From assembly GCA_963754645.1 (NCBI GenBank), contig CAVWGP010000004.1, forward strand, positions 124,001-188,000: a stretch of DNA of 64,000 nt, given 5' to 3'. Shown piece after piece: positions 39,462 through 48,824 of the stretch. The DNA is from CAVWGP01 sp963754645. Its GTDB lineage: Bacteria > Pseudomonadota > Alphaproteobacteria > Bin65. The position numbers and the translations under genes were made by a program. The stretch's first letter is position 1, and each line of letters opens with the position of its first letter. The notes under the pieces are model-generated. The model saw nothing but the letters and a program-made list of their open reading frames with translations, had not been told where the DNA came from and made no database searches.

Positions 39462-40592
39462 ATGTCGCGCTCAATCACCTGGATTGTCGCAATTCTAGGC
39501 GGCGCGCTCATTTGGAGCGCGGCGATCTACGATCGTTTGCCGGCGATCGAACGCGGCCTGCGCGCGCGCGCCGAATTCGAGTTGCAGCGCCGCGGCTTGG
39601 ATCGCCGCTTCGATGGGTTGGCGGTCACGGTTGAAGGCCGCGACTTGCGCGTCACCGGCGCCGCTTTGAGCGAACTCGATCGCCGGACCGCGCTCGCCGT
39701 TGTGTCGCGCATTTCCGGCGTGCGGCGCGTGATCGATGCCACCGTGCTCGCGCCCCGATCGAGGCCTTTCGTTTTCCGCGTCGGCCGCGACGCCGCGGGA
39801 CGAACCGCGCTGTCGGGCGCCATGCCCGATGCCGACCATCGCGAACGCTTGCTGGCGCGGCTGCGCGGCGCGAACGCGAACGAAATCTCCGACACGACGG
39901 TCATTCGGCTCGGCGTGCCGGCCGGCAACTGGCTCGCCGCCGCGACGCTGGCGGGCGAGATCGCGTTGATGCTTGCCGAGGGCGAGGCGGTGCTGACGGA
40001 TCGCGCTCTCCACGTCGCCGGCCGCGTCGCCGACGATGCCGCGCTCGATGCGATCGAGGAGCGGCTGCGGCGGCACATGCCGGCGGGTTTCACCGGCAGC
40101 GCCACGCTGGATACGCCGCTCGACGAACTCGTGCGCAACGGCGCCGCCGTCCGGTCCATTGCCGACGCGAAGTCGTGCACGTTGCTGTTCGCCGATATCG
40201 TGAAAGCGCGTCCGCTCGAATTCGAGGCGCGCGCGCCGATTCTGACCCCGCGCAACCGCCGCAGCCTGGCCCGTCTGGTCGGCGCGGCGGCGCGTTGCGC
40301 CGGCTTTTGCTTCGAAATCCGCGCCCATGTCGCGCGCGGCGCCGGCGACGACGCGGCCGCCGATCTTCGCCTGGCCGAGAGCCGGGCATCGGCGCTGGTC
40401 CATTATCTCGCGGGCGCGGGCGTCGCGCGCTCGTGCCTGTCGGCGCGGGGCTTTGTCGATCCCGCGCCGGCGGCGGACGAGCGGATCGAAATCGTCGCGC
40501 GCGCCGGCGCGAGCCGCGGCCGCGATGGCGGCGAGCCGCCGCCCGCCGGCACGCGCGTCGCGCTCGCGTCGGCCGCGCGGGTGGCGCCATGA
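39462..40592 (+). CDS. Membrane-anchored BON and OmpA-like domain protein
   Basis: This 376-residue protein has an N-terminal membrane segment (RSITWIVAILGGALIWSAAI), BON-like domains (VTVEGRDLRVTGAALSE, then SRISGVRRVIDATVLAP; a second near ADDAALDAIEERLRRHMP) and a C-terminal OmpA-like region (FEARAPILTPRNRRSLARLV, then ARGFVDPAPAADERIEIV). Canonical peptidoglycan-binding residues are only partly kept. It probably links the inner membrane to the envelope. The ATG at 39462 was chosen for the membrane anchor. It overlaps the next gene by 4 bases. Confidence 0.75.
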   Translation: MSRSITWIVAILGGALIWSAAIYDRLPAIERGLRARAEFELQRRGLDRRFDGLAVTVEGRDLRVTGAALSELDRRTALAVVSRISGVRRVIDATVLAPRSRPFVFRVGRDAAGRTALSGAMPDADHRERLLARLRGANANEISDTTVIRLGVPAGNWLAAATLAGEIALMLAEGEAVLTDRALHVAGRVADDAALDAIEERLRRHMPAGFTGSATLDTPLDELVRNGAAVRSIADAKSCTLLFADIVKARPLEFEARAPILTPRNRRSLARLVGAAARCAGFCFEIRAHVARGAGDDAAADLRLAESRASALVHYLAGAGVARSCLSARGFVDPAPAADERIEIVARAGASRGRDGGEPPPAGTRVALASAARVAP

Positions 40593-42010
40593 CGTGGCTG
40601 CTTCTCGATGTGCTGTTCTATGTCGTCGCCGCCGGCCTGTTGGGCGGGGCGATCGGCTGGTGGTTGCGGGCGGGCGCCGAACGCCGGCGCGCCGCGGCCT
40701 TCGAAGTCGAACGCCGCCGTTTCGAAGACGGCCAAGAATTCGCCGAACGGACCCGCCTCGAAACCGCAGCCGCGCTGGCGCGGCGCGAATTCGATTGGGC
40801 GGCGGAGCGCGACGCGTTGCTCGCCGATGCGGCGGCGGCCAAGGCCGCGGCCGCGGAAAAGGCCGCGGAAGCGAAGGCGCTGGCCGAGGCGAAACCCGCG
40901 CTCGACGAAAAGGCGGCGGCGCAAGCCGCGCGCATCGCCGCGCTCGAGACGGAGCGCGGCGAGCTGCAGCGGCGCATGGCGGGCGCGGACCAACGCCAGC
41001 GCGAGATCGAGCAGCGGCTGAGCGATGCCGACGCCCGCGCGCGCGACACGGCCGCGAAGCTGGCGGCGGCGGAGCAGGCCAATGCCGCGGCGCTCAACGT
41101 CTTCGCCGCGCAGGAAGAAAAATTCGCGGACCATTCGCCGGCGGAAATGCGGTCGATGGAATTGCGGCTCGCCGAAGCCGAAACCGCCTTGCAGCGCGCG
41201 CACGCCGAACTCGCCGCCGCGCGGCAGGCGCGCGCGCAGGCCGAGCAAGCGCATCTCGAAACCGACGCCATCCTGCGCCAGGCCGCGGCCCGCGCCGGTG
41301 CCGACATGGCGGCGCTGCGCAAGGAGTTGGCGGCCGGGAACGAAGAGCGCGAGCGCGGCCGGGCACGTCAAGATCAGGCGATGCAAGCACTGCTCGCCGG
41401 CGAGAAACTGCTCTTGGCCGCGGACGAGCGATTGCAACGCATCGGCGCGGCCGAGCGCGCCACGGCTGAGCTCAAAGAGCGCGTCGTCCGCGCCGAGCGC
41501 GAGCGCGACGCGGCCTTGTCCCGCGCCGCCGCCGCCGAAGCCAAAGTGCCGGAAGCCGATGCCCTGGTCCGCGTCAGCGCCGCCTTGGCCGGCGATCTGG
41601 CGGCGGCGCGCTTGCGCATCACGAGCCTCGAAGCGGACCTCGCCGCCGGCGCGCCGGCGCCGCGCGCCGCCGGCTTGCCGCCGCCGCCGGCACCGCTCGA
41701 TGCCGACTACATGACCCGCGCGGCGCACAACGCGGCGAGCGGGCTCGGCGCGCAAGGCGCGCCGCCGCGGCCCGCGGTCTCGGCCGGCCGGCACGACGAT
41801 CTGCGCCGCATCCGCGGCATCGGGCCGTTCAACCAAGAAAGCCTGCACGCGCTCGGCATTTACAATTTCGCGCAGATCGCGGCGCTGACCGAGGAGAACA
41901 TCGCCTGGCTCGACGACTATCTCGGCTTCAAGGGCCGCATCGAGCGCGAAGACTGGGTCGGCCAGGCGCGCCGGCTCTTGGCCGGCAAGGGCCGCAGCGC
42001 CGCCGAATAG
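40589..42010 (+). CDS. Membrane-anchored coiled-coil protein with C-terminal helix-hairpin-helix domain
   Basis: This 473-residue protein has an N-terminal membrane segment (WLLLDVLFYVVAAGLLGGAI) and a long Ala/Glu/Arg-rich coiled coil covering about residues 30-350. A Pro-rich linker leads to a C-terminal domain DDLRRIRGIGPFNQESLHAL, then YDYLGFKGRIEREDWVGQ-like sequence, typical of helix-hairpin-helix modules also found fused to ribosomal protein L21-like or envelope proteins. Its ATG overlaps the stop of the BON/OmpA gene, so the two are coexpressed and may form one envelope complex. tRNA-Leu follows 47 bases later. Confidence 0.75.
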   Translation: MTWLLLDVLFYVVAAGLLGGAIGWWLRAGAERRRAAAFEVERRRFEDGQEFAERTRLETAAALARREFDWAAERDALLADAAAAKAAAAEKAAEAKALAEAKPALDEKAAAQAARIAALETERGELQRRMAGADQRQREIEQRLSDADARARDTAAKLAAAEQANAAALNVFAAQEEKFADHSPAEMRSMELRLAEAETALQRAHAELAAARQARAQAEQAHLETDAILRQAAARAGADMAALRKELAAGNEERERGRARQDQAMQALLAGEKLLLAADERLQRIGAAERATAELKERVVRAERERDAALSRAAAAEAKVPEADALVRVSAALAGDLAAARLRITSLEADLAAGAPAPRAAGLPPPPAPLDADYMTRAAHNAASGLGAQGAPPRPAVSAGRHDDLRRIRGIGPFNQESLHALGIYNFAQIAALTEENIAWLDDYLGFKGRIEREDWVGQARRLLAGKGRSAAE

Positions 42011-42057
42011 CGCCGCTTGGTTTCCGCTGACACTCTGTATTAGTGTCCGACCCCGCT

Positions 42058-42144
42058 GCCCGCGTGGCGAAACTGGTAAACGCACCGGACTTAAAATCCG
42101 GTCTCCGCGAGGAGTTACGGGTTCAAGTCCCGTCGCGGGCACCA
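42058..42144 (+). tRNA. tRNA-Leu (anticodon TAA)
   Basis: This 87-base tRNA with an encoded CCA end has an acceptor stem formed by GCCCGCG (42058-42064) and CGCGGGC (42134-42140). The anticodon loop at 42090-42096 holds TAA (UAA in RNA), which reads Leu codons. A long variable arm is present, as expected for tRNA-Leu, and the T arm contains GGTTCAAGTCC. No integrase is nearby. Confidence 0.95.
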
Positions 42145-42195
42145 GCGTTTCGCGCGCGACCGGAGGACCAGGCCATCGCAACGCCCGGCGTATTT

Positions 42196-42946
42196 TTGGA
42201 AGACCTGACGTGGGAAGACGCGGCGCGGTGCTTTGCCGACGGCGCCGTCGTGCTTGTTCCCGTCGGCGCCGCGGCGAAGGAGCACGGTCCGCATCTGCCG
42301 CTCGACACCGATTTCCGCATCGCCCGCGCCTTGGCCGGGCGCGTCGCTGCTACAACTACCGGTTGTGGTCGCGCCCGTCATCGGCTTCGGCTATTACCCG
42401 GCCTTCGTCGACTTCGCCGGCAGCCAAAGCCTCGGCGACGAAACCTTCGTGGCACTCGTGGTCGATATTCTGGGCGGCTTCATCGCCCAGGGCGTGCGGC
42501 ACCTCGCGATTGTCAACACCGGCGTCTCGACCGAAGCGCCGCTGCGGCTTGCGGTGCGCCGCATCCGGGACCGGCACGCGATCGATGTCGGCATCGCCGA
42601 CATCGCGCGGCTCGGCCGCGGCGCCGACGGCGTGCTCGCGCAAAAACGCGGCGGCCACGCCGACGAGCGCGAGACCTCGGTCATGCTCGCCGTGGCGCCG
42701 GACCGCGTTCGCATGGCGCGCGCGAAAACCGATTACGGGCAGCGCGCCGGCGCGCCGGCTCCGGTGTTCCAATTTCCGACGACGCTGAGCCGCGATCCCG
42801 CGCGCGGCGCCGATTACAGCGCCACCGGCGCCATCGGCGATCCGACCCTGGCCAGCGCGGCAAAGGGCGAGGCGATCCTCGCCGAGATGACGCGCGAACT
42901 CGTGGCCGGATTGCGCGCGGCGTTTCCCGCGCTGGCAAAATTCTAA
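42196..42946 (+). CDS. Creatininase-family amidohydrolase, one frameshift
   Basis: This protein of about 250 residues is related to creatininase and the mycofactocin/FAPy deformylase group. The first part has EDLTWEDAARCFADG and VPVGAAAKEHGPHLPLDTD (metal ligands Glu, His, Asp). The second frame continues LPVVVAPVIGFGYYPAF and HAIDVGIADIARL, with a C-terminal DYSATGAIGDPTLASAAKGE. One extra base near 42350-42352 breaks the frame. The start is unclear: TTG at 42196 fits the family length, but a strong GGAGGA at 42161 lies upstream of codons with no ATG, GTG or TTG at the right spacing. Confidence 0.8.
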
Positions 42947-42962
42947 GCAAGGCACCGACGGT

Positions 42963-44133
42963 ATGGAAAAATTCGACGTGGTCATTGTCGGCGGCGGCGT
43001 CATGGGCAGCGCGGTCGCATATTTTCTCGGCCGCGCCGGCGGGGTTCGCGTCGCCGTCGTCGAGCGCGATCCGAGCTACAAGCGCGCCTCCTCGGCGCTG
43101 TCGGCGAGCTCGATCCGCCAGCAATTCTCGACGCCCGAGAACATCCGGCTGTCGCTGTTCAGCCTGCAATTCCTGCGCCGGATCGACGAGCACTTGTCGG
43201 TTGATGACAAAGTGGACGTCGGCCTGATCGAGCCCGGCTATCTCTATCTCGGCAACGACAGCCACGTCGACGGCTTCAAGAGCAATCACGCGATCCAGAA
43301 AGCCGAAGGCGCCGACGTGGCGCTGCTCGGCCGCGCCGAGCTCGCCCAGCGCTTTCCCTGGCTCAACACCGAGCGACCTCACGCTCGGCTCGCTCGGCGT
43401 CAGCGGCGAGGGCTGGTTCGACGGCTACGGCTTGATGCAGGCCTTCCGCAAGAAAGCGCGCGCGCTCGGCGCCGTCTATATCGCCGCCGAAGCCAAGGCG
43501 ATGAGCGTCGAAAAAAACCGCGTCGCAACAGTGACCTTGAGCGACGGCCGCGCGCTCGGCGCCGGCGCCGTGGTCAATGCCGGCGGCCCCTGGGCGCGCG
43601 ACGTGGCGGCGCTGGCGGGCATTCCACTCCCGGTTGAGGCGCGGCGGCGCTGCATTTTCGTGTTCGACGCCAAGCGCAAGCTCGAACGCTGCCCGCTCGT
43701 CATCGACACCAGCGGCATTTTCTTCCGCGCCGAGGGCGCCGTCTTCATCGGCGGCGCCGAGCCGCCCGAGAGCGACGACCGGCACGAGCTGCCGCTCGAT
43801 GTCGTGCACAACCAGTTCGACGAGCTGGTGTGGCCCGCCCTCGCGCACCGCGTGCCGGCTTTCGAGGCGGTCAAGGTGGTCAATGCCTGGGCCGGTTATT
43901 ACGACTACAACACCTTCGACCGGAACGCGATCCTGGGCCCGCATCCCGAGATCGCGAATTTCCATTTTGCCAACGGCTTCAGCGGCCACGGCATCCAGCA
44001 ATCGCCCGCCGTCGGCCGCGCCATCGCCGAGCAGATCCTGCACGGCCGCTACACGACGCTCGACCTCGCCGTCTTCGGCTACGGCCGCTTCGCGCGCAAC
44101 GCGCCGGTGATCGAGCGCAACATCATCGGCTAG
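42963..44133 (+). CDS. FAD-dependent oxidoreductase (DAO/sarcosine oxidase type), one frameshift
   Basis: This amine-oxidising flavoenzyme of about 389 residues starts FDVVIVGGGVMGSAVAYFLG (FAD-binding GxGxxG). The middle ALSASSIRQQFSTPENIRL and the C-terminal HFANGFSGHGIQQSPAVGRA are DAO-family blocks. One extra G near 43370-43372 separates WLNT from SDLTLGSLGVSGEGWFDGYG. It follows the creatininase-family gene by 16 bases, and both may act in degradation of an N-methylated or amide compound. The substrate is not known. Confidence 0.84.
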
Positions 44134-44594
44134 GGTGCGGGCGTGGGCGGGCGAGAGGCCGGTTGGCGCCGAAGATGTCCAAATCCGCGCCGAAGGTGTC
44201 CAAGCGCCGTCTGCAACTTGGACACCTTCGGGCCAAGCTTTTGATTGCATGCCGGAAACCGGCGGAAATTGCCTGTCCATCGCTGCCGCTAAGTCCTTGA
44301 TATTCTCATTCTCCCAAAGGTGTCCAAATCCGAGATTGCGACCGGGACTTCGGCCGCCTTTGGGCCGAAGGCCGCGCCGCAAGGAATGACCGATGCACGT
44401 TGCGTAGGGGCACGCGGCGCGTGCCCTGGCCCCGACAACGCACCACCATCGGCCCCGCGGACCGGGCACGCGCCGACGCGGTCTTTGACGAACCCACAGC
44501 CCGCCCGATTGTTCACTTTATGTTCTTTTCATGAATTTTGCAAGCCTTCCGCCGAAAGTCGCGCGAACGGCTGCTGCCTCGGCGCCGGCCGCTT
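44134..44594. repeat. Intergenic stretch of palindromic and direct repeats
   Basis: No gene is supported here. A perfect 14-bp inverted repeat (44191-44204 with 44217-44230) is flanked by two copies of TGTCCAAATCCG (44176-44187 and 44321-44332). Further on, GTAGGGGCACGCGGCGCGTG (from about 44405) and a GGGCACGCGCC-type arm near 44465 form another loose palindrome of a common proteobacterial type. Confidence 0.7.
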
Positions 44595-44894
44595 CTACGC
44601 CGCCTTGAGCGCCTTCTGCACCGCCTTGGGATCGCGGGCGATGACGCGAAGGTAAGCGCGCGCCGGCCCCTCGGGCACGCGCCGCCCTTGTTCCCAATGG
44701 CGCAGCGTGTCGATGCTGAACCCGAAGCGCCCGGCGAACTCGGCCTGGGTCATGCGGAGTTTCGCCCGGATGGCCTTCACGTCGATCTCGGCGGGAATGC
44801 GGACGCGATAGCGGTCCGCAGCGGCATTGCCCTCCGCGAAGGCGACCGCTTCGGCGAGCCCGCGGCGAATGCTGGCGGCCGGTTTGCTCTTCAT
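44595..44894 (-). CDS. XRE-family antitoxin (HigA/NadS-like)
   Basis: This 99-residue protein has a C-terminal helix-turn-helix: IRAKLRMTQAEFAGRFGFSI, then DTLRHWEQGRRVPEGPARA. This is the layout of antitoxins paired with RelE/HigB toxins. It overlaps the broken toxin gene upstream (ATGA). It probably represses its own promoter if still expressed. It is intact although its toxin is not. Confidence 0.83.
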   Translation of the reverse strand: MKSKPAASIRRGLAEAVAFAEGNAAADRYRVRIPAEIDVKAIRAKLRMTQAEFAGRFGFSIDTLRHWEQGRRVPEGPARAYLRVIARDPKAVQKALKAA

Positions 44895-45183
44895 TGCATC
44901 CTCCTTCGCGCATAGGCCTCGGCCAGGCGCGCGGTCAAGCGGCGGAAATCGTTTCGCTCGGCCTTGGCGTCAGATCGGCCCATGCGTTCTTGGCGTAGGC
45001 GGTAAGCGCGAAAAGCGGGATGTGTTCATAGTGAAAATAGTAGATAACGCGAGCCCTTCGAGCGCCCAACGCGGTCACGCGGAGATGCGATCCCGACTTA
45101 TCCTCCATCGCTTGGCGATTGCCAAGTATATTGCCAATATCTTTGTCAGCTGAACTCGCTCCAATAAGGGGCTCCAGCGACAA
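44891..45183 (-). pseudogene. RelE/HigB-like toxin remnant, N-terminally truncated and frameshifted
   Basis: The segment GARRARVIYYFHYEHIPLFA, then LTAYAKNAWADLT, matches the core of RelE/HigB toxins, which cleave mRNA on ribosomes. A one-base deletion near 44966-44970 breaks the frame; the other frame continues KAERNDFRRLTARLAEAY and ends ARRRMQ, overlapping the antitoxin start. The N-terminal 40 or so residues expected for the family are not visible upstream. Unlike the housekeeping frameshifts, the missing N-terminus suggests true decay. Confidence 0.7.
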
Positions 45184-45665
45184 AATAGTATGGCGGTTGA
45201 TTTATTCTGACTTGCCCGCAGTATCGGCTCCACCGTTCAAGACCAAAACAATCGACGTACTTTACGCATCCAAAGACAAAAGAATTGTCAGGCACACTTA
45301 TATTCTCTTGCGCACACCATCGATCTCCTCTCGGTCCCAGCGGAAAGTTAATTTTCAAAATGTGCTTTGCGAAAATGCTCTCATCATCCATTGGTTGAGC
45401 AGGCTCCGTGCAAAATAAAAGCTCACGAATTCTGGCCGGAGAGTTTCCAGAATTAACTACAAAAAGATTGGTGAAATGCGGTCGCCCTAGGTTTGATAGT
45501 TCCAAGCGACGGTGCTGCGAAAACCCAGGCACGGTTCGCAAATTCCTTAGTCTCTTTTGATGCCTTCCATAGCCTGTGCGTAGACCACCATAGACACCCA
45601 GTAAAAACAGCAACGACCACGGTGGAGAGCATCACTACAATGTCCGCTATCTTTATTTCCCACAT
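45146..45665 (-). pseudogene. Hypothetical single-span membrane protein, frameshifted
   Basis: The N-terminal frame gives MWEIKIADIVVMLSTVVVAV (membrane helix), then WWSTHRLWKASKETKEFANR and RAWVFAAPSLG, a layout common in uncharacterised membrane proteins. Between about 45485 and 45560 the frame shifts, and the second frame continues GRPHFTNLFVVNSGNSPARI to VAGAPYWSEFS. Codon use is AT-richer than in surrounding genes. It may be recently acquired. No function is assigned. Confidence 0.6.
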
Positions 45666-46078
45666 AGCCTTACAAACTCCTGTTTGCTTCCCGATAAATT
45701 GTCAACATCCCAAGCAAACCAAAATTTCATCGAACTCTAACTTGGCCTCGCCGAATTGGGGAAAGGGGGACGCATCCGATTTCGGTCTGCAGTGAGAATC
45801 ATGCCGCCGTAAAGAGCCCGCGCGGCTTCGAAATCCCTTGATTTACTCCTCGCCGAGGCTTGTCAGCACCACGTTTCTGGCCTAGGGCTCCTAGTTCCGA
45901 GGGAGGTAGAAACTCGTCATTGGTATGCGACTCTCGATCGAGCGCCTCGCCATATTAATTTCGAGAATTTTCGGCTTCTCGGGCATGAGATCTCTCCGCT
46001 TCGTGCCTTCGGCGCGTCCGACGCCTTTGGCGTCGGCTCGGTCGGGATGACGCAGTGAAGGAATGGTTCGGTCGCAGC
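45666..46078. other. Intergenic stretch without a recognised gene, with an interspersed repeat at 46012-46051
   Basis: The first half is AT-richer than average and has no supported reading frame. The 40 bases at 46012-46051 match the reverse complement of 58223-58262 with one mismatch; the element contains the palindrome CCGACGCC, TTTGG loop, GGCGTCGG. It is a dispersed palindromic repeat of this genome. Confidence 0.65.
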
Positions 46079-46859
46079 TCACACCCGCATCAGCCTCCCG
46101 AATCCCGGCACCGTCTCGCGACCCAGCCAGCCTCAGCGAATGCCACGCCAGCGCGTGGTTGCTCGAGGTCACCGGCTTGCCGAGCTTGGCTTCGAGCGCT
46201 TCGATCAGGTGGACGACGCGCAGCGAGGTGCAGGAGACGAAGACGGCGTCGACCGAGGCGTGGCGGCCGAGTTCGAGGACGGCGCTTTCGATCGAGGCGC
46301 CGTCGATGCGCGCCACTTCGTTGTCGTTCTCGTGGTTGAACGAGCCGAGGACGGGGACTTCGACGCCGCGCGCCTCGATATAGTCGCGCATCATGCGGTT
46401 GATGCGGTCGACATAGGGCGTCAGCAGCGCGATGCGGCGCGCGCCCAGCGCCTTGGCGCCGGCGATGGCGGCCGCCATCGGCGTCGTCGCCGCAATGCCG
46501 GGCCGGCTCTCGCGGATGCGCGCGTAGACATTGTCGTCGCCGATCACCATGGCGCCCGAGGTGCAGGCGAAGGCCATGGTGTCGATGCGCTCGCCGGGCC
46601 GGATCAGTTTCGTTGCATAGGCGATGTCCTTCTCCATCTCGCGCAAGGTCTCGGGCGTGATCGAGGCGGAATTCCACAACCGGCTTTCGTAAAAGGCGAC
46701 GCCGTCGATCCTGAGCATCTGGCGCCATTCGTGCTCGATCGTGTGGTCGGTCGCCAGCACGATGACGCCGAGCGCGGCCTTGCGCGCGATGCCCTGGTCG
46801 AGCGCGAAAGGCAGGTTTTGCCGGTTGACGAGCAGGCGGGATTCGAGCGTGTCAGGCAT
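46079..46859 (-). CDS. Maleate isomerase / Asp-Glu racemase family protein, one frameshift near the C-terminus
   Basis: This protein of about 259 residues starts MPDTLESRLLVNRQNLPF. Two catalytic cysteine regions typical of the Asp/Glu/hydantoin racemase and arylmalonate decarboxylase group are visible: TMAFACTSGAMVIG and DAVFVSCTSLRVVHLIEAL. The end breaks near 46110-46116; the other frame gives VPGFGRLMRV and a TGA at 46079, the usual family C-terminus. Relatives interconvert maleate and fumarate or racemise amino acids. The substrate is unknown. Confidence 0.82.
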
Positions 46860-46925
46860 GGTCGGCGGCCTCCGCGGCGGTAGTGCCATCTGTGCCGGAG
46901 CATAGCGCGGATTGAAGAAAGTTTC

Positions 46926-47038
46926 ACCACGGAGGCACGGAGGCACGGAGGAGCCACGGAGTAAGATGATTGGCGCGCCGCAGGCGCAACGCAACCTTTC
47001 TCCGTGACTCCTCTGTGCCTACTCCGTGCCTCCGTGGT
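46926..47038. repeat. CACGGAG-type inverted repeat
   Basis: A perfect 17-bp inverted repeat (46926-46942 with 47022-47038) contains short direct iterations of GGAGGCAC and CACGGAG. The type is frequent in intergenic DNA of many bacteria. It separates the maleate isomerase-like gene from dadA. Confidence 0.75.
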
Positions 47039-47062
47039 AATTCTTCCTTTCGATCCGCCGCG

Positions 47063-48355
47063 CTAGCCCGCGCCGTAAATCATGCCCGCGGTGTCGATCT
47101 CGGGCTTGCGGCCGGCGATGAGGTCGGCGGTGATGCGCGCCGAGCCGCAGGCCATGGTCCAGCCCATATGGCCCTGGCCGGTGTTGATGAACAGGTTCGA
47201 CAGCGCGCCGGCGCGGCCGAAAATCGGCGTGCCTTCGGGCGTCATCGGGCGGAGGCAGGCCCAATAGGCTCGGCTTGGCGTAGTCGGCGGCTTCGGGCAG
47301 CAGCGTCTTGATCGTCGCGATCATGACGCGGAAATCCTCGGGCTTGTGGCCGGTGTCGTAGCCGGTGAATTCGGCGGTCGCGGTCAGGCGCAGCTTGTCG
47401 CCCAGCTTGCACCAGGCGACGAGGCCGTTCTCATCGACGCCGCCGATCGCGGGCGCCGCGTTGCGGCCGCCATCGCGACCGGAATGGGGAACGTGACGGA
47501 GTAGCCCTTCACCGGATAGACCGGAATCTTGATGCCGTATGTCTTCGCCAGCAGCGGCGAGAAGGCGCCGAGCGCCAGCACGACGCGGCCGGCGGCAATG
47601 GCGCCCCTGTCGGTCGCAACCGAGGTGACCGCGCCTTTCTCGGTTGCCAATCCCGTGACCGTGGTCTCGTTGCGGAACTCGACGCCGAGTTCGACGCATT
47701 TTTTCGCCAGCGCGAGCACGAATTTGCGCGCGTCGCCGCTTTCGTCGTCGGGCGCGTAGAAGCCGCCGGCGAGCGCCGATCGGGCGCCGGCGAGCGCGGG
47801 CTCGAGCTCGACGATGCGCTTGGCATCGACGGTTTCGAGCGCGCGCCCGTTGTCGCTGATGATCTTCATCCGGTGCTTGCCGGCCTCGAACGAGGCGGCG
47901 TCGCGATAAACGTAGAGCAGGCCGCGGCGGATGCCGTCGTAATCCGCCTCGGCGATGCCGGCCTGGTCCATCACCTCGTGCATGGCGCGCTGGGAATAGA
48001 CGCAGAGGCCGAGCTTGCGGACGGTGTTGCGCCGTTCCATCTCGCTCGTGCAGTTGCGCCAGAATTTCCAGCACCAGGCCCACATGGCGGGATCGAGCTT
48101 GAGCTTGAGCTTCAAGGCCTGGTCGTCGCGGAACAGCGACTTCCACAGGATTTTCGGCGCCCGCGGCGAGGCCCAGGTGAGCGCGTGACCGGGCGCCACG
48201 AGGCCGGCATTGGCGAAGCTGGTTTCGGACGCCAGCTCGGCGCGGCGGTCGACGACGACGACCTTGTGGCCCTCGCGCGCGAGGCACCACGCCGTCGTCA
48301 CCCCCATCAACCCCGCGCCGAGGACGACCGTCGCCGGCGCGCCGTCGCCGCTCAT
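47063..48355 (-). CDS. dadA: D-amino acid dehydrogenase small subunit, two frameshifts
   Basis: This flavoprotein of about 430 residues oxidises D-amino acids to 2-oxo acids at the membrane. The N-terminal FAD motif reads VVLGAGLMGVTTAWCLAREG. YPVKGYSVTFPIP marks the substrate domain. A one-base loss near 47476-47480 and a one-base gain near 47267 split the C-terminal third; the continuation frames read NAAPAIGGVDENGLVAWC and YWACLRPMTPEGTPIFGR, then NTGQGHMGWTMACGSA, all DadA blocks. It is followed on the same strand by no amino-acid racemase. Confidence 0.87.
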
Positions 48356-48365
48356 CGTCCGAAGC

Positions 48366-48788
48366 CTAGCGGCGGCGGGCGGGCTTCTTCTTGGCCTTGG
48401 CTTTGGCCGAGCCGCCGCCGCCGCCGGCGCGGCCCTTCGTGGGTGCCGCGGCTTCGACCATGATCTCGACCTTGTATTGCGGGCCGGCGAGCGCCGATTG
48501 CACCGTGGCGCGGGTCGGCGTGTTGCCGGGCGAAACCCAGCTATCCCACACGCTGTTCATCTCGCCGAAATGCGCCATGTCGGACATCCAAATATTGGTC
48601 TTGAGCAATTTGGATTTGTCCGAGCCGGCCTGCTTGAGCAGCGCGTCGATCTTGTCGAGGATCTGCCGCGTTTGCCCGGCGACGCTCTGCGACGTGTCGT
48701 CGGCGACGAGGCCGGCGAGATAGACCTTGTCGCCATGGACCACGGCCTGGCTCATGCGGGGGCCGACTTGAATGCGCTTGATGGTCAT
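48366..48788 (-). CDS. RidA-family protein with basic C-terminal tail
   Basis: This 140-residue protein's first 115 residues form a RidA/YjgF domain (MSQAVVHGDKVYLAGLVADD, then WVSPGNTPTRATVQSAL with the conserved Arg). RidA proteins hydrolyse reactive enamine/imine intermediates, and location 10 bases upstream of dadA fits detoxification of its imine product. The last 25 residues (Gly-run then AKAKAKKKPARRR) are an unusual basic extension that could bind nucleic acid or be disordered. Confidence 0.88.
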   Translation of the reverse strand: MTIKRIQVGPRMSQAVVHGDKVYLAGLVADDTSQSVAGQTRQILDKIDALLKQAGSDKSKLLKTNIWMSDMAHFGEMNSVWDSWVSPGNTPTRATVQSALAGPQYKVEIMVEAAAPTKGRAGGGGGSAKAKAKKKPARRR

Positions 48789-48824
48789 CGTGTATCCCTC
48801 TCCATTGGACGAAACAGCGCGAGT

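Noticed and set aside
42058..42300. tRNA-Leu as an attachment site of an integrated element
   Set aside because: No integrase, no repeated tRNA 3' end and no foreign gene block follows; the genes downstream look native.
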